DNA from: Acidobacteriota bacterium
GTDB taxonomy: Bacteria > Acidobacteriota > Terriglobia > Terriglobales > Acidobacteriaceae
Direction of reading: 5' to 3'
DNA: 64,000 nucleotides
Assembly (NCBI GenBank): GCA_023410055.1
Contig: JAEYQK010000022.1
Coordinates: forward strand, 1-64,000
In this document: positions 25,002 to 32,930 of the stretch, in pieces
How positions within the stretch are numbered: the first letter of the stretch is position 1
Layout: every line of letters begins with the position of its first letter
The notes under the pieces: generated by a model
The model's database searches: none
Told to the model about the DNA's origin: nothing
Seen by the model: only the letters and a program-made list of their open reading frames with translations
Made by a program: the position numbers and the translations under genes

Positions 25002-25997
25002 ATGAAAATTGCATTCTTTGAGGTGAAGGACTGGGAGGCAAAGTATCTGCGCGAACGATTGCCTGACCACGAATGCACGTTCGATCACGCTGCGCTGAAT
25101 CCAGCGGAGCTGGGGCGAGTGGCCGATGTGGAAGTCGTCTCGCCGTTCATCCGTTCTCAGATCACGGCGGAGGTGGTGAAGGCACTGCCGACGTTACGTC
25201 TGGTTGCAACGCGTTCGACGGGATTCGACCACATTGACCGAGACGCTTGTTCGGAGCGGGGAATTGTCGTTAGCAATGTGCCGAGCTATGGCGAGAATAC
25301 GGTTGCGGAGCACACGTTCGCCCTGATCCTTGCGCTGTCGCGAAAGATTCCTCAAACGTATGCCCGAGTGGTCCGGGGAGAGTTCTCGCTGGACGGGCTT
25401 ACGGGATTCGATATCAAGGGAAAAGCGCTGGGTGTTATCGGCACGGGAAAGATCGGGATGCACGTCGTGCGCAGTGGGCGTGGCTTCGGGATGAACGTGG
25501 TAGGGTATGACGTTTGTCGCAACGAGTTTTTGGCCGATCTGCTGGGGTTCCGGTACGTCGGGCTAGACGAACTTCTTGCGGCCAGCGATGTTGTGACGCT
25601 GCATATGCCTTATTCGCAACCGATGCACCACTTCATGAATCGCGAAAGATTTGCGGCGATGAAGAAGGGGGCGCTGTTCATCAATACGGCACGCGGAGGT
25701 TTGGTGGATACGGATGCACTCTTGTGGGCCTTGGAGAGCGGGCATCTGGCCGGGGCCGGTCTTGACGTGGTTGAAGGGGAGGAACTGATCCAGGAGGAGG
25801 CGCAGCTATTGCAGCAGCAGAATCTGCAGCGGCTTCAGGAGGTGCTGAGAACGCACGTACTGTTCCGGCGCGAGAATGTGATCTTTACGATGCACAACGC
25901 CTTCAACAGCAAGGAGGCGCTGGAGCGAATTCTGGATACCACGGTTGAGAACATTCTGAGTTTTGAGCGCAAGCAGGCGATGAACGTAGTGCAATAG
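25002..25997 (+). CDS. D-2-hydroxyacid dehydrogenase (D-lactate dehydrogenase-like)
   Basis: The product is 331 residues from ATG 25002, preceded by GAGGTG; the frame is open to 24900 but homology starts at MKIAFFEVKDWE. It resembles LdhA-type D-lactate dehydrogenases. RSTGFDHIDRDACSERGIVV is at about 68-87, VIGTGKIGMHVVRSGRGFGM (about 145-164) is the NAD loop, and the catalytic Arg in NTARGGLVD, the Glu in GLDVVEGEE and the His in TMHNAFNSKEAL are present. Between the Glu and the His lies a Gln/Leu-rich helix (EEAQLLQQQNLQRLQEVLR), also known from LdhA relatives. It would make or use D-lactate or a related acid in the cytosol. Confidence 0.9.
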   Translation: MKIAFFEVKDWEAKYLRERLPDHECTFDHAALNPAELGRVADVEVVSPFIRSQITAEVVKALPTLRLVATRSTGFDHIDRDACSERGIVVSNVPSYGENTVAEHTFALILALSRKIPQTYARVVRGEFSLDGLTGFDIKGKALGVIGTGKIGMHVVRSGRGFGMNVVGYDVCRNEFLADLLGFRYVGLDELLAASDVVTLHMPYSQPMHHFMNRERFAAMKKGALFINTARGGLVDTDALLWALESGHLAGAGLDVVEGEELIQEEAQLLQQQNLQRLQEVLRTHVLFRRENVIFTMHNAFNSKEALERILDTTVENILSFERKQAMNVVQ

Positions 25998-26005
25998 GTG
26001 TTCAG

Positions 26006-27442
26006 CTACTTCGGGACTGTCGGTGCTGTCGACGTCACCATGGCCTTGTACTCGCCGGTCAGGGCTAGTTGCGCTAGATTCGGATCCTTCTTTACAAAGT
26101 CAGTGAGAGAGTCGAGCGGGTAGCCTATTTCGATCGCGCGCTTCAGGTCGCGGATAGCGTCCTTCTTGTTTCCACGGGCGGCGTGGCAGCGCGCCAAAGA
26201 AAGAAACGGCCAACTCGAGTCAGGGCTTGTTTCAGCGGCAATTTGGAAGTAGGGTTGAGCGTTCGCCGGATTGCCTTTCTGGAGGATCGCCCCACCGGTT
26301 TCCATAGACATGATAAAGACGCTGCCGAGGGTGCGTTGAAGCACGCGTTTCTCGCTGGGGTTCTTTTCTTTGATCAAGCGTTCCTGCAACTCTCGCACTT
26401 GCGAAAGGATTGCACTTAAGGCTGCCTGTGAAGACGGGTATTCTTGCAGCGAAATAATGCTTCTGATGATTGCGTCGCCACGGATGTGTTGACGATCAAT
26501 TTCGGACTTTTCCGACTTCGCGCCGGCACGGGTTCGAGGATCTTTCTCCAGCGTGGCGGCAAGTTCGCTCAAGGAAGTGGTGGCAGTAAGGCCATCGAAA
26601 ACGGTGATCATGCCGCGCGTTTCTTGCAGCGCAAGGTAGGACTCACCGGAAGCAGCTTGTTTCTGAATCCTCTCTACCGACTCACTCAGCTCCGCAGCGA
26701 TAAGCGCCGAGTCACGATCTCGAACGCCGTTCTTCATTTCGAGCAAGGTTGCCCAAGCGAATGCCTGGTCCCAAGCGGTAGCCGGTGCCCACTCATGTTC
26801 GCCGTTGAAGCGGAGAAAGAAATGCGGCTGTTCCAGGGACTCCAGTTTGTTATCGAGATCTAGAATCTCGGCATAATTGAAATCACCGAGTCCTGCAAGA
26901 GAAAACGCTGCGAACTTCCTTTCCGAAACCGGTGGGGCGCCCTGCAAGAGCGCTGCACCGTTGAGGAAGACCGCCCGCGAGCAATCGCAGACCTGTGCAA
27001 GATATGAAGCGAGACGGGCGCCTCCGGAGAAGCCTGCGAAGTAGATGCGGCGACTGTCGATGGCGAGGTACGTTCGCGTGTCATTCCACATCTGTCGCGG
27101 CGCTTCGAGCTGTTCCTTCATGTCGCCGTTGCGGGAATTGTTGGAGCCCGCGAGGATGTATCCGTACCGCTCGGCAGCGTCTTTCATCAGGGTGAGTGGA
27201 CGGCTGCCTTGAGCTCCGGGGTCGAAGACGAAGATGATGGGCCAATTGCGATCGGGAGCGTAATTCGAGGGAACGTAGAGTGCGTAGCTCTGGTCGGGCG
27301 CGGCTTGGGTGGAGACGGAAGGGATGAGTACGCCTCTCTGCAGTGAACGACCAGTCGGAGTGGCGTTTCCTGATGGGGGTTGCTGTGCAGAACAGAGAGA
27401 GAGCGACGCAGCCAAGAGCAGGGCGATTAAGATTCTTGTCAC
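26006..27442 (-). CDS. Secreted alpha/beta hydrolase with C-terminal TPR-like region
   Basis: The 478-residue protein has a signal peptide (1-19, cut at CSAQ). Residues about 45-240 form an alpha/beta-hydrolase of the PHB-depolymerase/esterase kind: IIFVFDPGAQGS opens the core, and FAGFSGGARLASYLAQ holds the nucleophile Ser in G-F-S-G-G. A helical, TPR-like part follows (about 300-470; YFQIAAETSPDSSWPFLSLA). The Asp-His pair cannot be fixed; GEHEWAPATAW (about 215-225) carries a likely His. It is convergent with the lactate-dehydrogenase-like gene by 8 bp. It is probably an outer or periplasmic esterase; substrate unknown. Confidence 0.82.
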   Translation of the reverse strand: MTRILIALLLAASLSLCSAQQPPSGNATPTGRSLQRGVLIPSVSTQAAPDQSYALYVPSNYAPDRNWPIIFVFDPGAQGSRPLTLMKDAAERYGYILAGSNNSRNGDMKEQLEAPRQMWNDTRTYLAIDSRRIYFAGFSGGARLASYLAQVCDCSRAVFLNGAALLQGAPPVSERKFAAFSLAGLGDFNYAEILDLDNKLESLEQPHFFLRFNGEHEWAPATAWDQAFAWATLLEMKNGVRDRDSALIAAELSESVERIQKQAASGESYLALQETRGMITVFDGLTATTSLSELAATLEKDPRTRAGAKSEKSEIDRQHIRGDAIIRSIISLQEYPSSQAALSAILSQVRELQERLIKEKNPSEKRVLQRTLGSVFIMSMETGGAILQKGNPANAQPYFQIAAETSPDSSWPFLSLARCHAARGNKKDAIRDLKRAIEIGYPLDSLTDFVKKDPNLAQLALTGEYKAMVTSTAPTVPK

Positions 27443-27511
27443 GCCGTATTCTCCTCGTGAACCGATAGTTTCCCGGAGCCGAGATGACGCTAATTTTAAC
27501 AGCAGAGCGGC

Positions 27512-28336
27512 CTAACGACCGCTCGCTGTCGATACCTGCTGTTTTAGCGCCTTCTGTATCGCGGCTTCGGCGAGTGGCGCCATGAAGTCGTAACCTGCGG
27601 CGTTGGGGTGAACGGCGTCCTTGGCGAATTCCAGCTTCAGGCCACCATTGCCGTCGTTCATGCCTGAGTAGTAATCAAGGTACGTAATGTCGTTCTTGGC
27701 GGCGTAGTCGCGAATCCACTGGTTAAGCGCCGTGACCTTCTGGACAACGTCGGTCACTTCGGGACGCCAGGGGAGCTTGCTGGCCGGTAGTACTGATGAA
27801 AGGACGACGCGGATTCCGTTGGCGCGCGCAAGGTCGACCATTGACGCGATATTTTCTTCCGTAGCCGAGAGCGGCATCGGACCAGTGTTGCCGGCAATGT
27901 CGTTGATGCCAGCCAGAATCACGACGACCTTCGGTTTGAGATCGAGGACGTCGGGGCGGAAGCGGACGAGCATTTGAGGCGTGGTCTGGCCGGAGATGCC
28001 GCGGCCAACGTACGGCTTGCCTCGGAAAAACGGTTTCATCCCCGGCAGCCAAGAGGCGCGTTCTGCGAGCGCCCAAGAGTCGGTGATGGAGTCTCCCATG
28101 AATACCACGCGATTCTCGTCAGCTGAGGGCGAGACAAGCGTGGCGTTGGCTTCACGATAGCGATTAAGATCGGCCCAGTCATTGAGCTTGCGCTGGATAT
28201 CGGCGTTGCGGCGCTCCTGCTCGGGAGTTGGCTTGCATGGGTCGGCAGGCGTCGTGGCTGCGCTCGTCTGCGCGAGAGCGATGCCGGAGACTGCTGCCAG
28301 GGCGATGATTGCGGCCAATCTGAAAGTAAGGGACAT
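27512..28336 (-). CDS. Secreted SGNH/GDSL-type esterase
   Basis: The product is 274 residues from ATG 28336 (open to 28363, but the signal peptide starts at the shorter form, cut near ALAQ). The SGNH blocks are all visible. Block I is VFMGDSITDSWA (Ser nucleophile), block II is GRGISGQTT (Gly), block III is ILAGINDIAGNTG (Asn), and block V is DAVHPNAAGYDFMA (Asp and His). Such enzymes remove acetyl or acyl groups from sugars, lipids or peptidoglycan. It lies just upstream of the alpha/beta hydrolase on the same strand (gap 69 bp), so the pair may be co-expressed. Confidence 0.92.
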   Translation of the reverse strand: MSLTFRLAAIIALAAVSGIALAQTSAATTPADPCKPTPEQERRNADIQRKLNDWADLNRYREANATLVSPSADENRVVFMGDSITDSWALAERASWLPGMKPFFRGKPYVGRGISGQTTPQMLVRFRPDVLDLKPKVVVILAGINDIAGNTGPMPLSATEENIASMVDLARANGIRVVLSSVLPASKLPWRPEVTDVVQKVTALNQWIRDYAAKNDITYLDYYSGMNDGNGGLKLEFAKDAVHPNAAGYDFMAPLAEAAIQKALKQQVSTASGR

Positions 28337-28465
28337 CAAATTCCTCGTAGCTGGGTTATGCACAATGTAGCGCGTGACGAGTGCGGAGGGAAGAGCTTGC
28401 TGATGGCGTGAGCCATAGCTGGTGCGACTGGTGCGGATCGCGCGAACCAGTTAGATTGGATTCTT

Positions 28466-29155
28466 ATGATTTCGCTGGCGACATTGGCGCTGCTGGCCAA
28501 GCCTGTGGCAAGGAGGGCGGCGCAGAAGTCCGTGAGCTTCATGACGCTGATTCGCCACTGGGGTGGGCCGGGGCTTTTCGTGCTGGCGATACTGGACGGA
28601 CTGCCAGTTCCAACCTTTGGCGGACCGGACATTCTGACTGCAATACTGGCGGCCCGGCATCGCGAGCCCTGGTACTACTACGCCGCGATGACCACGGCTG
28701 GAGCGGTAATCGGGGCGTTCATCACGTATCGCACCGCGCGGCAGGCTGGTGCTGCGTACATGCAGAAGTGGTTCGGCGAGAAGCGGGTTAATCGGTTTCT
28801 CGAGTTGTTCGATCGTTGGGGAACGGGAGGATTGTTGCTCTCGACCGCCGTGCCGGTGCCGTTCCCCACGTATGCGTTCTTTGCTGCGGCCGGGGTAGTG
28901 GAGTATCCGACGAAGCGGTTTGTGGGAGTGGTGGCTTTAGGCCGCGGGATCCGGTATGCAGCAATTGCGGCATTTGCATCCTTCTATGGACGAAAGTTCA
29001 TTCGCGTCTTGAGACATCCGGGGGAGTATGTTGGCTGGTTTGTGGTGACGTTATGCGTGCTTGCGGCAATCGTGGCAGCGGCGCTGTGGCTGAAGAGACA
29101 AATGACCGTCGCTGAGCAGAATAGCGTGCCAACTGCAGCCACAGAAGCCGAATGA
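28466..29155 (+). CDS. VTT-domain (DedA/YqaA-like) membrane protein
   Basis: The 229-residue integral membrane protein has a VTT domain. GLPVPTFGGPDILTAILA (about 45-62), a helix with YYYAAMTTAGAVIGAFITY (about 70-89) and PVPFPTYAFFAAAGVVEY (about 131-148) are its re-entrant-loop motifs. A last transmembrane segment is at about 190-212. DedA/VTT proteins act in lipid (undecaprenyl-phosphate) or ion transport across the inner membrane; the precise role here is unknown. It is divergent from the SGNH gene and convergent with purQ by 7 bp. Confidence 0.85.
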   Translation: MISLATLALLAKPVARRAAQKSVSFMTLIRHWGGPGLFVLAILDGLPVPTFGGPDILTAILAARHREPWYYYAAMTTAGAVIGAFITYRTARQAGAAYMQKWFGEKRVNRFLELFDRWGTGGLLLSTAVPVPFPTYAFFAAAGVVEYPTKRFVGVVALGRGIRYAAIAAFASFYGRKFIRVLRHPGEYVGWFVVTLCVLAAIVAAALWLKRQMTVAEQNSVPTAATEAE

Positions 29156-29162
29156 TCGTGTG

Positions 29163-29858
29163 CTACTTCGAGGCCATGGCACTCACGAGTGACTGAAATA
29201 TTCTGAAACCATCACTCGAACCGAGCAGGTCTTCGCTGGAGCGCTCGGGGTGGGGCATCATGCCAAGGACGTTTCGACCCGGCGAACAGATTCCGGCGAT
29301 GTTGTCGAGTGACCCATTCGGATTAGCGGTGGCGGTGATCTGTCCGTCAGGTGTGGAATACCGGAACACGATTCGATTATCGCGCTTCAGTTCGGCTAGC
29401 GTCGCTTCGTCGCAGAAGTAGTTGCCTTCCATGTGACCGATTGGAATCTGGAGGACTTCGCCCTGGCGGCAGGCGTTCGTGAAGGGCGTATCGGTGTTTT
29501 CGACGCGCACGTGAACGTTCTTGCAGATGTACTTCAGGCCGGCGTTGCGCATCAATGCGCCGGGGAGCAGGCCGGATTCGCAGAGGATCTGGAAACCGTT
29601 GCAGATGCCAATCACGAGGCCGCCGGATTCGGCGAACTTCTTGACTGATTCCATTACGGGCGAGAACTTGGCGATGGCGCCGGTGCGGAGATAGTCTCCG
29701 TAGGCAAAGCCGCCGGGCACGATGATCAGGTCGCAACCCTCAAGGTCGTGCGATTCGTGCCAGAGAAAGCGTGCAGGCTGTTGGGCCAGTTCTTTGACGG
29801 CCCAGAACGCGTCGAAGTCACAATTAGATCCGGGGAAGATAAGGACGCCTGTCTTCAT
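29163..29858 (-). CDS. purQ: Phosphoribosylformylglycinamidine synthase, glutaminase subunit
   Basis: The 231-residue product is the PurQ glutamine amidotransferase of de novo purine synthesis. It gives ammonia to PurL to convert FGAR to FGAM. VPGGFAYGDYLRTGAIAKFS (about 47-66), the nucleophile elbow GICNGFQILCE (Cys about 86) and MMPHPERSSED with the catalytic His and Glu are all present. Length is normal for PurQ. purL and purS are not in this window. No clear Shine-Dalgarno precedes ATG 29858, and a divergent gene starts only 22 bases away. Confidence 0.97.
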   Translation of the reverse strand: MKTGVLIFPGSNCDFDAFWAVKELAQQPARFLWHESHDLEGCDLIIVPGGFAYGDYLRTGAIAKFSPVMESVKKFAESGGLVIGICNGFQILCESGLLPGALMRNAGLKYICKNVHVRVENTDTPFTNACRQGEVLQIPIGHMEGNYFCDEATLAELKRDNRIVFRYSTPDGQITATANPNGSLDNIAGICSPGRNVLGMMPHPERSSEDLLGSSDGFRIFQSLVSAMASK

Positions 29859-29879
29859 GATTTAAGTTTAACATTGGCG

Positions 29880-30368
29880 ATGATGACTTTTGGCGATCAT
29901 GTGCGGACAACCGGCGGTGCGCTGAAGTACTGGTTCATTGCTCAGACCCAGGATGCTCTGGCTGTAGCCGCGCTGTGGCTCCTCGGACTGCTGATCTTGC
30001 GCGTGCCGCTCTGGTATGTGTGGGTGCCGCTGGCGTTCCTCATGCAGTATATGCAGCACTATGGACCGATTCTGTCACTGATTGGCCCTGCGATAGCGGC
30101 CGCCGTGAGCGGCAAGGGCACGGATTGGGACTGGCTTCGACTCCTGTACGTGCTTATCGTCTACGTCGTGATCGTAATCGTGGACGGTTTTGTGCTCCAA
30201 CCGTGGCTTATGAAGCGCGCGACGAGAGTGCCGATCTGGGCGTCGATCATCGTTCCGATTGTGATGGGCTTCATCATACCTTTCTGGGGATTGTTGCTGG
30301 CTCCGCCACTGCTGGCAATCTTCTTTACGTACTGGAACAGGCGGAAAGCTGGGCAAACCTCGAATTGA
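29880..30368 (+). CDS. Short AI-2E-transporter-family-like membrane protein
   Basis: From ATG 29880 (or 29883) the product is 162 residues with four hydrophobic segments (about 22-37, 39-52, 84-103, 120-148). The stretch YGPILSLIGPAIAAAVSG (about 57-74) and DGFVLQPWLMKRATRVPIWA resemble the second half of AI-2E/TerC-like permeases (PF01594). The full family is about 350 residues, so this is a half-length member or a fragment. The reading frame extends upstream into antisense purQ. It is divergent from purQ with only 21 bp between start codons, leaving no room for two ordinary promoters. A hairpin follows its stop. Confidence 0.6.
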   Translation: MMTFGDHVRTTGGALKYWFIAQTQDALAVAALWLLGLLILRVPLWYVWVPLAFLMQYMQHYGPILSLIGPAIAAAVSGKGTDWDWLRLLYVLIVYVVIVIVDGFVLQPWLMKRATRVPIWASIIVPIVMGFIIPFWGLLLAPPLLAIFFTYWNRRKAGQTSN

Positions 30369-30378
30369 AGTCCATGTA

Positions 30379-30435
30379 AATAGCCCAGTTCGCTCGTTCC
30401 GACCGCTTGCAGGAACTTTGCGAACTGGGCCTATT
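30379..30435. terminator. Long inverted repeat between convergent genes (bidirectional terminator)
   Basis: AATAGCCCAGTTCGC (30379-30393) pairs with GCGAACTGGGCCTATT (30420-30435), one bulge, loop of 26. It sits 11 bases past the AI-2E-like stop and 21 bases past the esterase stop on the other strand. No long T run is present. Confidence 0.6.
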
Positions 30436-30455
30436 CGTTAGTGCTTCTTTTGTAT

Positions 30456-31655
30456 TTACTTCGCGGAGGTGGTGGAACTCTGAGTTCTCCACAGGTTGGG
30501 CAGGAACCTGTAGTAGACGAGATGACGCCAGGTGGCCCAATCATGTCCTGTGTAGCCGCCGACGTAGTACTCGTGCTTGATGTTGTGTTTTAGCAGCGCT
30601 TCATGCAACGCGACGCAACGTTGTCCCATGCGGCCCTTTGCTTCTTCGGTGCCCTGGCCGACAAAGAGATAGTCGATCTTCTTGTTAACCGTGGGATCGT
30701 TCAGGAAGTCGGCAAGGACCTTTTCGGCATCCACGTCGCCAGCGCTGAGAATGCCAAGCGAGCCGAACAAGTCGAGACTCTTGAAGCCGATGAACATCGT
30801 GTGGCGACCGCCCATGGAGAGCCCTGAGAGGGCGCGGCCCCCCGGGTCCGTTCGTACGCTGTACTGGCTTTCAACCAGAGGAATGACCTGCTTGCGAAGT
30901 TCCTGTTCGAAGATCGAGAAAGTCAGTTCGGTGTGCTTGGGGTGATTGCGGTGGATAACCTGGTTGTTCGGCATCGCGATTACCATGGGGATCACTTTGC
31001 CTTCGGCCAGCAGGTTGTCCATCATGAAGTTGACGCGCCCATCATAGACCCAGTTTTCGGGCAGATCGCCGCTGCCGCCGACCAGGTAGAGCACCGGATA
31101 CTTCTTCGTGCGGTCATAACCCGGAGGCGTATAGACATAGAGTTCACGCTCGCCGTTCGTAACATTGGAGTGGTAAACGTGGCGCGTAACCAAGCCATGC
31201 GGAACGTTGCGGGCGTCGTAGTAAGCCGGGCCGTCGCCGTGAACGACAAGCTGGCTGTACGGAGGCATAGCTGTGAAGCCAGCGATGGAGTTGTTGGGAT
31301 CAGCGATCTGAACGCCATCTACGTTGAAGTTGTAGATGTACATGTCAGGACGCAGCGGGCCAATGGTCAGCGACCAAATGCCATCCTCACCTTTGGTGAA
31401 GGGAACAGGCTTCTGCTGTCCGAGTGCAACGAGGATTGCGACGCCTCCGAGCGAGACGCTCTTGGCCTCAGGTGCCTTCAGCCGGAACGTTACCGTGTGG
31501 TCGTCGCGAACATCAGGCGAGTTGAGGTTCGCGCTGAAAGGGATGAGGTTTTCCGTGTTCTTCTGAGGGTTGTAGTCGAGATTGACGTTCGCTTGCTGCG
31601 CCAAGGCAGTGCAGCATAACAGACTTGCGAGTAGTGCATACAGCGCTGATTTCAT
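30456..31655 (-). CDS. Secreted CE1-like esterase with N-terminal E-set domain (copy A)
   Basis: The product is 399 residues from ATG 31655; the frame runs on to 31814, but a signal peptide starts at MKSALYALLASLLCCTALAQ. Residues about 45-140 are an immunoglobulin-like E-set/CBM48-type domain (VTFRLKAPEAKSVSLGGVAI). Residues about 170-395 are an esterase of the feruloyl/acetyl-xylan type: YTPPGYDRTKKYPVLYLVGG, the nucleophile Ser in ALSGLSMGGRHT and the catalytic His in GHDWATWR. It is the most divergent of three tandem paralogues on this strand. It probably removes acyl groups from plant polysaccharide outside the cytoplasm. Confidence 0.9.
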   Translation of the reverse strand: MKSALYALLASLLCCTALAQQANVNLDYNPQKNTENLIPFSANLNSPDVRDDHTVTFRLKAPEAKSVSLGGVAILVALGQQKPVPFTKGEDGIWSLTIGPLRPDMYIYNFNVDGVQIADPNNSIAGFTAMPPYSQLVVHGDGPAYYDARNVPHGLVTRHVYHSNVTNGERELYVYTPPGYDRTKKYPVLYLVGGSGDLPENWVYDGRVNFMMDNLLAEGKVIPMVIAMPNNQVIHRNHPKHTELTFSIFEQELRKQVIPLVESQYSVRTDPGGRALSGLSMGGRHTMFIGFKSLDLFGSLGILSAGDVDAEKVLADFLNDPTVNKKIDYLFVGQGTEEAKGRMGQRCVALHEALLKHNIKHEYYVGGYTGHDWATWRHLVYYRFLPNLWRTQSSTTSAK

Positions 31656-31696
31656 CTCTATCTCTCCCGCCCGTATATCGGGCTTCGCGGAACTGG

Positions 31697-31740
31697 CCCA
31701 CGTTAGTCCGCTCCGCTGCCGCGGTGCGTCCGAACGTGGG
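31697..31740. repeat. CCCACGTT...AACGTGGG inverted repeat, followed by GCACC
   Basis: CCCACGTT (31697-31704) pairs with AACGTGGG (31733-31740), 28-base loop. It lies between esterase copies A and B. It shares arms and the trailing GCACC with the element at 20030-20052. Confidence 0.65.
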
Positions 31741-31753
31741 GCACCAATGTTGG

Positions 31754-32914
31754 TTATTTCTTCTGGAACAGTAGCGGTGCGAATTCGTGCAGGTCTCTGC
31801 GCCACGTGAGCCATTCATGGGCAGTACCCGGCGAGGCGTAGAAGACGTAGTGAATACCGACTTTTTCGAATTCGTCACGTGCATGCTGGGCCGCTTTCAG
31901 CCGCGACTCTTCGGCTGTGCCTGCGGCGATGAACATCAGTCGCGCCTTCTTGTTGAATTCGGCACCATTGCTCAGGACGCCGCCGTACGACGTTGTGGCA
32001 TCGAGTGAAGCTAGAACGGTGCCGCTGAAAGAGCCGAACCAGGCGAATTTTTCGAGGCTAGTCAGGCCGATCTGAAGCGCGTACGCCGCTCCGAAGGAGA
32101 GTCCGGCGATGGCGCGATGCTCACGATCGGCAATCGTGCGATAGCGCGAGTCGATCAGGGGAACGAGATCGGTCATCATAATCTCACCGAAGGTCGGCGG
32201 TACCGTGATCACCATGGGGCGCGAGGGATCCGGTGGCAACCGAGGCGGCGAAGGCATGCGTTCACCCGGCTTTCCGAGAGAGCTGTTCTCCATAACAACA
32301 ATCATGGGCACGGCCTTACCGGCAGCGATAAGGTTGTCCATGATGTTGTCCATGTAACCCTGCGTGACCCAGCCGCGCTCGTCTTCGCCGCCCCCGTGTT
32401 GCAGGTAGAGCACCGGATAACGAGCTTTCACATTGGTGGCGTAATCGGGAGGCGTGTAGACGAACGCACGACGCCAGGAGTTTGCGTACTTCGAGAAGTA
32501 CCGCAGCGAGCGCACGGCGCCGTGTGGTACGTTTTGCACGTTGTAGTAGTCCACTCCCTTCTCGGGGATCTCGATCCCGCTGGCCTGACGGCCCATTCCG
32601 AAGAAGGTTTCGCTGGCGGGATCGCAGACCTGAACGCCGTCGATGACGAGCGAGTAGTAGTGGAAGCCCGGCACTTGAGGCGGGACGGTGACGCTCCATG
32701 TTCCGTCTTCCGCGCGGGTCATGTCGTAGGGTTGGCCGATATCGACCTGCACCTTCTTTGCGTCGGGTGCTTTCAGTCGAAATGTGACGCTGAGATCGGA
32801 ATGGACGCGGGGATATTCCGCGCCCATCACGTTGGTCGAAGCCGGTTGGGAGTCGTCTGCCTGTGACCAACAGAAGCTGCATGCGAGTATGCAAAGTATC
32901 AGTAGCTTTTTCAT
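31754..32914 (-). CDS. Secreted CE1-like esterase with N-terminal E-set domain (copy B)
   Basis: The 386-residue product opens with a signal peptide (MKKLLILCILACSFCWSQA). An E-set domain at about 38-115 contains HSDLSVTFRLKAPDAKKVQV, and an esterase domain follows. YPVLYLQHGGGEDERGW forms the core with the oxyanion region, AIAGLSFGAAYAL holds the nucleophile Ser, and GTAHEWLTWRRDLHEFAPLL holds the His. It is strikingly close to copy C over most of its length (shared SETF-x-GMGRQASGIEIPEKG segment), so B and C are recent duplicates. In copy B the usual G-x-S-x-G has GLSFG. It is oriented the same way as A and C. Confidence 0.92.
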   Translation of the reverse strand: MKKLLILCILACSFCWSQADDSQPASTNVMGAEYPRVHSDLSVTFRLKAPDAKKVQVDIGQPYDMTRAEDGTWSVTVPPQVPGFHYYSLVIDGVQVCDPASETFFGMGRQASGIEIPEKGVDYYNVQNVPHGAVRSLRYFSKYANSWRRAFVYTPPDYATNVKARYPVLYLQHGGGEDERGWVTQGYMDNIMDNLIAAGKAVPMIVVMENSSLGKPGERMPSPPRLPPDPSRPMVITVPPTFGEIMMTDLVPLIDSRYRTIADREHRAIAGLSFGAAYALQIGLTSLEKFAWFGSFSGTVLASLDATTSYGGVLSNGAEFNKKARLMFIAAGTAEESRLKAAQHARDEFEKVGIHYVFYASPGTAHEWLTWRRDLHEFAPLLFQKK

Positions 32915-32930
32915 CGTCGGCTCCAGTTGG

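Noticed and set aside
30933..31619. A 228-codon plus-strand open frame antisense to esterase copy A (similar ones lie opposite copies B and C)
   Set aside because: Such frames appear opposite all three paralogues and reflect shared codon usage of the sense genes, not an extra gene.
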